A stretch of DNA of 64,000 nt from Dioscorea cayenensis subsp. rotundata (taxonomy: Eukaryota; Streptophyta; Magnoliopsida; Dioscoreales; Dioscoreaceae): contig NC_052474.1 in the NCBI RefSeq assembly GCF_009730915.1, forward strand, positions 28,501-92,500, given 5' to 3'. The notes below the pieces were generated by a model that searched no databases, was not told the origin of the DNA, and worked only from the letters and a program-made list of their open reading frames with translations. A program made the translations under genes and the position numbers. Of this stretch, positions 61,450 to 64,000 are shown piece by piece. Position 1 is the stretch's first letter. Each line of letters starts with the position of its first letter.

Positions 61450-63735
61450 TCAGCAACGCCAAGCTGACACGGAGGCGAGCTCCCCTCGCTGCCAATAGAG
61501 GACCAGTGAAGCCTGCCGCTTCTCAACATGGAAACCACGAACCTGCACCCTCTTGAGGAGGCATTCGGCCTGAGTCTCAGTGAAATTGCTGAACGGCAGC
61601 GGGACAAACCCAGTAGAGGCAAAAAGAGTTCGCCAAGGTAGCATCTTTTCGGCCCGGTGCCGACCAAGCACTGCAGCTTCAATCCTAGGCTGAAGCAGAA
61701 AGCGCTCAATCTTGCCAGCAGCATCAGGGCTGGTCCCAGCAGCATCAATGGAATCCAAAAGAACCATGTTCGACTGCAAGGCATGAAGGAAATGCTGCGA
61801 AAATGACAGATCACTACGGTCGAAGCCATGGTCCACAGAAACTACAATCTTTGGGGACAACTGCTTGACGAGGCGAAGGATTGTTGGGATGGAAGACCCG
61901 ATTGCGGAGCCAACAGGCAGGTTAACAGCAATGGCTTCATCTTGGCACATTCCAATGATGGCCACAGGGTCGAAGGATTCAAGGCTCATGACATTGAACT
62001 CGAAGGGGATGCTGAGGTCACGGGCGAAATGGGAGAGGTTCTCGCGCGTGAGGTGGAGCTCGAGCGGGTGGTGGGCGGAATTCAGAGGTACAAAAGCAGT
62101 GATCTTGAGCATTGGAGGAGGAGCGGAGGCACAGCGCCGCTGTGCGAGCTCCTGCATGAAAGAAGACCATTGACCACCTACGCCAATGTCGAAGTCAATG
62201 ATATGGATGCGGTCCGAGCCACCGAGCTCCTCAAGGATGGCCTGGATGGAGGTGAAGTTGGTGAACTGGAGGACAGGGGAGACCTCAGAGAAGGTCATAT
62301 AGGCGCTGAGCTTGAGGACAACATCGAGGGGGTTGGAGAGAGTGGAAGGGGACGATGGGGAGGGGGAGAGGAGAAGCTGGAGGGCCTCGCGGAAGTAGAA
62401 GGCGGAGCGGATGAGTGGTTTCCCCACATGGGAAGGGGGGAGCTGGTGATTGAGCCGCGCCAATATCCCACGCGCACCGACGGAGTTCCCGGCCTCGACC
62501 AACCCCGCCGCCTTGAAGAGCTGGTCTACCAATGCCTGCTGCTGTTGCTGCTGCTCGTCTCCGGTGGGCAGCTTCGGTTTCATCGGTCTCTGTGGCTGAA
62601 AAGGAAGCGGCTGCAGCTGGGAAGGCTGGGGTTGGACCTGGGGGTTGTTGCGGCGGAGGAAGAGATCAGGGCCACCGGGGTCGGGGATGGGGATCTTGGG
62701 AAGGGGGTGAGAGTGGGGGTCAATGGGGTGGTGGCGCTTGGGCTGGGGTGGCAGTAGGAGCTGGTGAGTGGGGTCTGGGTAGAAGAATGCTGCAGGGTTC
62801 TGGGCGGCGTGGCTTTGGAGGAGGCCCGGGGGGAACAGCTGAGGCTGAGGCTTTTCATCCATGGATTCCTGGAAGAGCATCCCCGGTGGAAGAGACAAGC
62901 CGGCCCCCGGCGGAGCTCCAAAGTTGGGAACTTTCATGCCCGGCAAGGGCGCTGGCAGCTGGTTTTGAGGAGTCGGTGGAGTGATCTTGTTGTTAGTACC
63001 GCCGGTCATGGAATGGAACATAGCAGGAGAAGGGGCGGATGGCAGATGAGGAGTTGCGTTAATGGCAGTGGCGTCGAAGCCGAAGGACGGATCGACGAGG
63101 CCGAAGGAGAGGTTAGGGCTAGGGTCGAGGTCAAGAGTGCCCTGGGAGACAAGGTGATGCTTGAGTGCCGGTGAGGAGTCGTCGATGTCGCCCATGATCC
63201 AGCGGAGAAAGGTCTGTTCTTGGCCAGGAGAGGGAGCCGGGTCGGAGAGCATGGTCTCCCAGTCCTCGGCGGCGAGAGCGGATGTCTTCTGGCTAGAGAC
63301 GAGTGATGCCGGGATGGACTGAAGGTCGGAGGGCCAGTCCTCCCGGCGGTCGGCGGCAGGAGGAGGAGGTGAGGAGGGCCATTTTTGGGCAGGGGCGGTG
63401 GCGGGAGCGTCAGAGACGGCCGCCACGCCGGCGGTGTCGGAGGAGGTGCCGCCTAGGGAGGAAGACAGTGTGGAGGTGGAGGTGGAGTTGGGGGGGCTGG
63501 GGCTCCTCCGGTGATCTAGTACAGACCTGGGCTCTGCTAAGGCTTCTTTAAAGTTGAAACTACCAAAGTCCTCCTTCTTTCTCTTGATTCCGCACACAAG
63601 TTGCTTCTGTTGCTGTTGTTGTTGTTGTTGCTGCTGCTGCTGCTGCTGCTTACCAACAACAATTTGCCCTTTTTCTTCTTCAATTACTCTTTGTCCAACC
63701 CCTCTCACCTGGAGATTCAAGGGCGTTCCCCTCAT
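61450..63735 (-). CDS. GRAS transcription regulator, HAM/SCL6-SCL22-SCL27 class
   Basis: A single-exon CDS of 761 aa. I chose the ATG at 63735 (MRGTPLNLQVRGVGQ) because this start is typical of the class; the frame continues upstream to 63888 with low-complexity sequence. A Gln run (about 30-44) from a CAG repeat is followed by a long Ser/Pro-rich N-terminal region. The GRAS domain covers about 395-761, with the first leucine-rich repeat around ILARLNHQLP (424-433), the VHIID motif as IHIID at 510-514, and the C-terminal SAWRC ending. HAM-class GRAS proteins keep shoot and root meristems undifferentiated, partner WUS/WOX proteins and influence chlorophyll synthesis and branching. The mRNA carries a miR171 site, so strong post-transcriptional control is expected. 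The promoter-proximal leader is CT-rich. Confidence 0.93.
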   Translation of the reverse strand: MRGTPLNLQVRGVGQRVIEEEKGQIVVGKQQQQQQQQQQQQQQKQLVCGIKRKKEDFGSFNFKEALAEPRSVLDHRRSPSPPNSTSTSTLSSSLGGTSSDTAGVAAVSDAPATAPAQKWPSSPPPPAADRREDWPSDLQSIPASLVSSQKTSALAAEDWETMLSDPAPSPGQEQTFLRWIMGDIDDSSPALKHHLVSQGTLDLDPSPNLSFGLVDPSFGFDATAINATPHLPSAPSPAMFHSMTGGTNNKITPPTPQNQLPAPLPGMKVPNFGAPPGAGLSLPPGMLFQESMDEKPQPQLFPPGLLQSHAAQNPAAFFYPDPTHQLLLPPQPKRHHPIDPHSHPLPKIPIPDPGGPDLFLRRNNPQVQPQPSQLQPLPFQPQRPMKPKLPTGDEQQQQQQALVDQLFKAAGLVEAGNSVGARGILARLNHQLPPSHVGKPLIRSAFYFREALQLLLSPSPSSPSTLSNPLDVVLKLSAYMTFSEVSPVLQFTNFTSIQAILEELGGSDRIHIIDFDIGVGGQWSSFMQELAQRRCASAPPPMLKITAFVPLNSAHHPLELHLTRENLSHFARDLSIPFEFNVMSLESFDPVAIIGMCQDEAIAVNLPVGSAIGSSIPTILRLVKQLSPKIVVSVDHGFDRSDLSFSQHFLHALQSNMVLLDSIDAAGTSPDAAGKIERFLLQPRIEAAVLGRHRAEKMLPWRTLFASTGFVPLPFSNFTETQAECLLKRVQVRGFHVEKRQASLVLYWQRGELASVSAWRC
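62447..62467 (-). promoter_or_regulatory. miR171 target site in the GRAS coding region
   Basis: The 21 plus-strand bases here begin tgattgagcc and end gccaatatc, which is the canonical miR171 sequence itself. The mRNA, read from the minus strand, is therefore fully complementary to miR171. It encodes residues 423-430, GILARLNH, the position of the conserved site in all HAM-class genes. Confidence 0.93.
63605..63651. repeat. CAG/CAA repeat encoding polyglutamine in the GRAS gene
   Basis: A run of trinucleotides (tgctgttgttg on the plus strand) encoding about 14 consecutive glutamines near the protein N terminus. Confidence 0.9.
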
Positions 63736-64000
63736 GAATCTATCTCCTCCTTCTGCTCCTTCTCCTCTTACATACAACACAAATGATACACACAGACACA
63801 GAGCTGTCTTCTCTTCTTTTCTTTTCTTTTCTACCAAGACCCTATTTTGTGAAAACAGAACAACTCTCTCTCTCTCTCTCTCACACACACTTTAATCTTC
63901 AAAGTTGAAAGGGCAGCAATAGAGATAGCTGCTTCATCTTCAGCTTCATTCACAGCTTGGAACTCTGAGAGGAGTCATACTCATCATACGGCGCTGTGTC
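63736..64000 (-). promoter_or_regulatory. 5' leader region of the GRAS gene
   Basis: The presumed leader includes a (CT)n tract on the plus strand (about 63862-63883) and short TTTTC repeats. The window ends before the promoter is complete. An in-frame extension to an ATG at 63888 exists but encodes only low-complexity residues. Confidence 0.5.

Noticed and set aside
61828-63551. Plus-strand frames of up to 309 codons opposite the GRAS gene
   Set aside because: Antisense shadows of GC-rich coding sequence; no recognisable domain.

Overview
This is a plant nuclear window. Genes are sparse and rich in introns with GT..AG junctions, non-coding DNA is AT-rich, and intergenic space is filled with (AT)n/(CT)n microsatellites, MITE-like elements and decayed LTR retrotransposons. 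Every recognisable protein has a flowering-plant counterpart. A non-grass monocot such as a yam relative is possible, but the sequence alone does not settle the species. I assembled the exon models by hand from open frames, splice sites and codon phase.

Layout. 0-1.4 kb: 3' end of a DnaJ-C11-type cochaperone gene (+). 2.5-4.5 kb: six-exon HINT4-type HIT hydrolase (+). 8.9-10.4 kb: intronless nepenthesin-like aspartyl protease of the At4g16563 type (+). 14 kb: small secreted/membrane protein (+). 15.6-18 kb: putative plastid multi-pass membrane protein (+). 19.8-20.4 kb: decayed copy of the cytochrome c maturation ATPase gene CCMA/ABCI1. 21 kb: divergent ubiquitin-like protein (-). 22.1-24.3 kb: eight-exon VAP27-type protein (+). 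26.3-27.0 kb: LENG1/Cir_N protein (-), head-to-head with a TFIIS-M + SPOC protein of the BORDER type (27.4-33.3 kb, +). 34.1-36.4 kb: six-exon UIM + EF-hand protein (-), tail-to-tail with the BORDER gene. 37-43.5 kb: repeat block with a complete hAT-type MITE, a minisatellite of about 15 x 104 bp and a possible 5.2 kb Tourist/Harbinger-like element. 45.1-46.8 kb: glycerol-3-phosphate transporter (MFS) (+). 47.4-55.7 kb: nested transposons: a solo LTR with its target duplication, and a Ty1/copia relic split by a 1.2 kb insertion. 55.7-61.4 kb: no supported gene. 61.4-63.9 kb: a GRAS transcription factor of the HAM/SCL6 class (-) with an intact miR171 target site.

The genes are ordinary single-copy plant housekeeping and regulatory genes, with no operon-like or biosynthetic cluster. 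The features most worth following up are the divergent ubiquitin-like gene, the altered FFAT-binding face of the VAP27 homologue, the HINT4/aspartyl-protease adjacency shared with Arabidopsis, the minisatellite with two interspersed sequence types, and an unidentified duplicated segment (47.4 and 55.4 kb), one copy of which was split by the solo LTR. I see no convincing undescribed multi-gene system.
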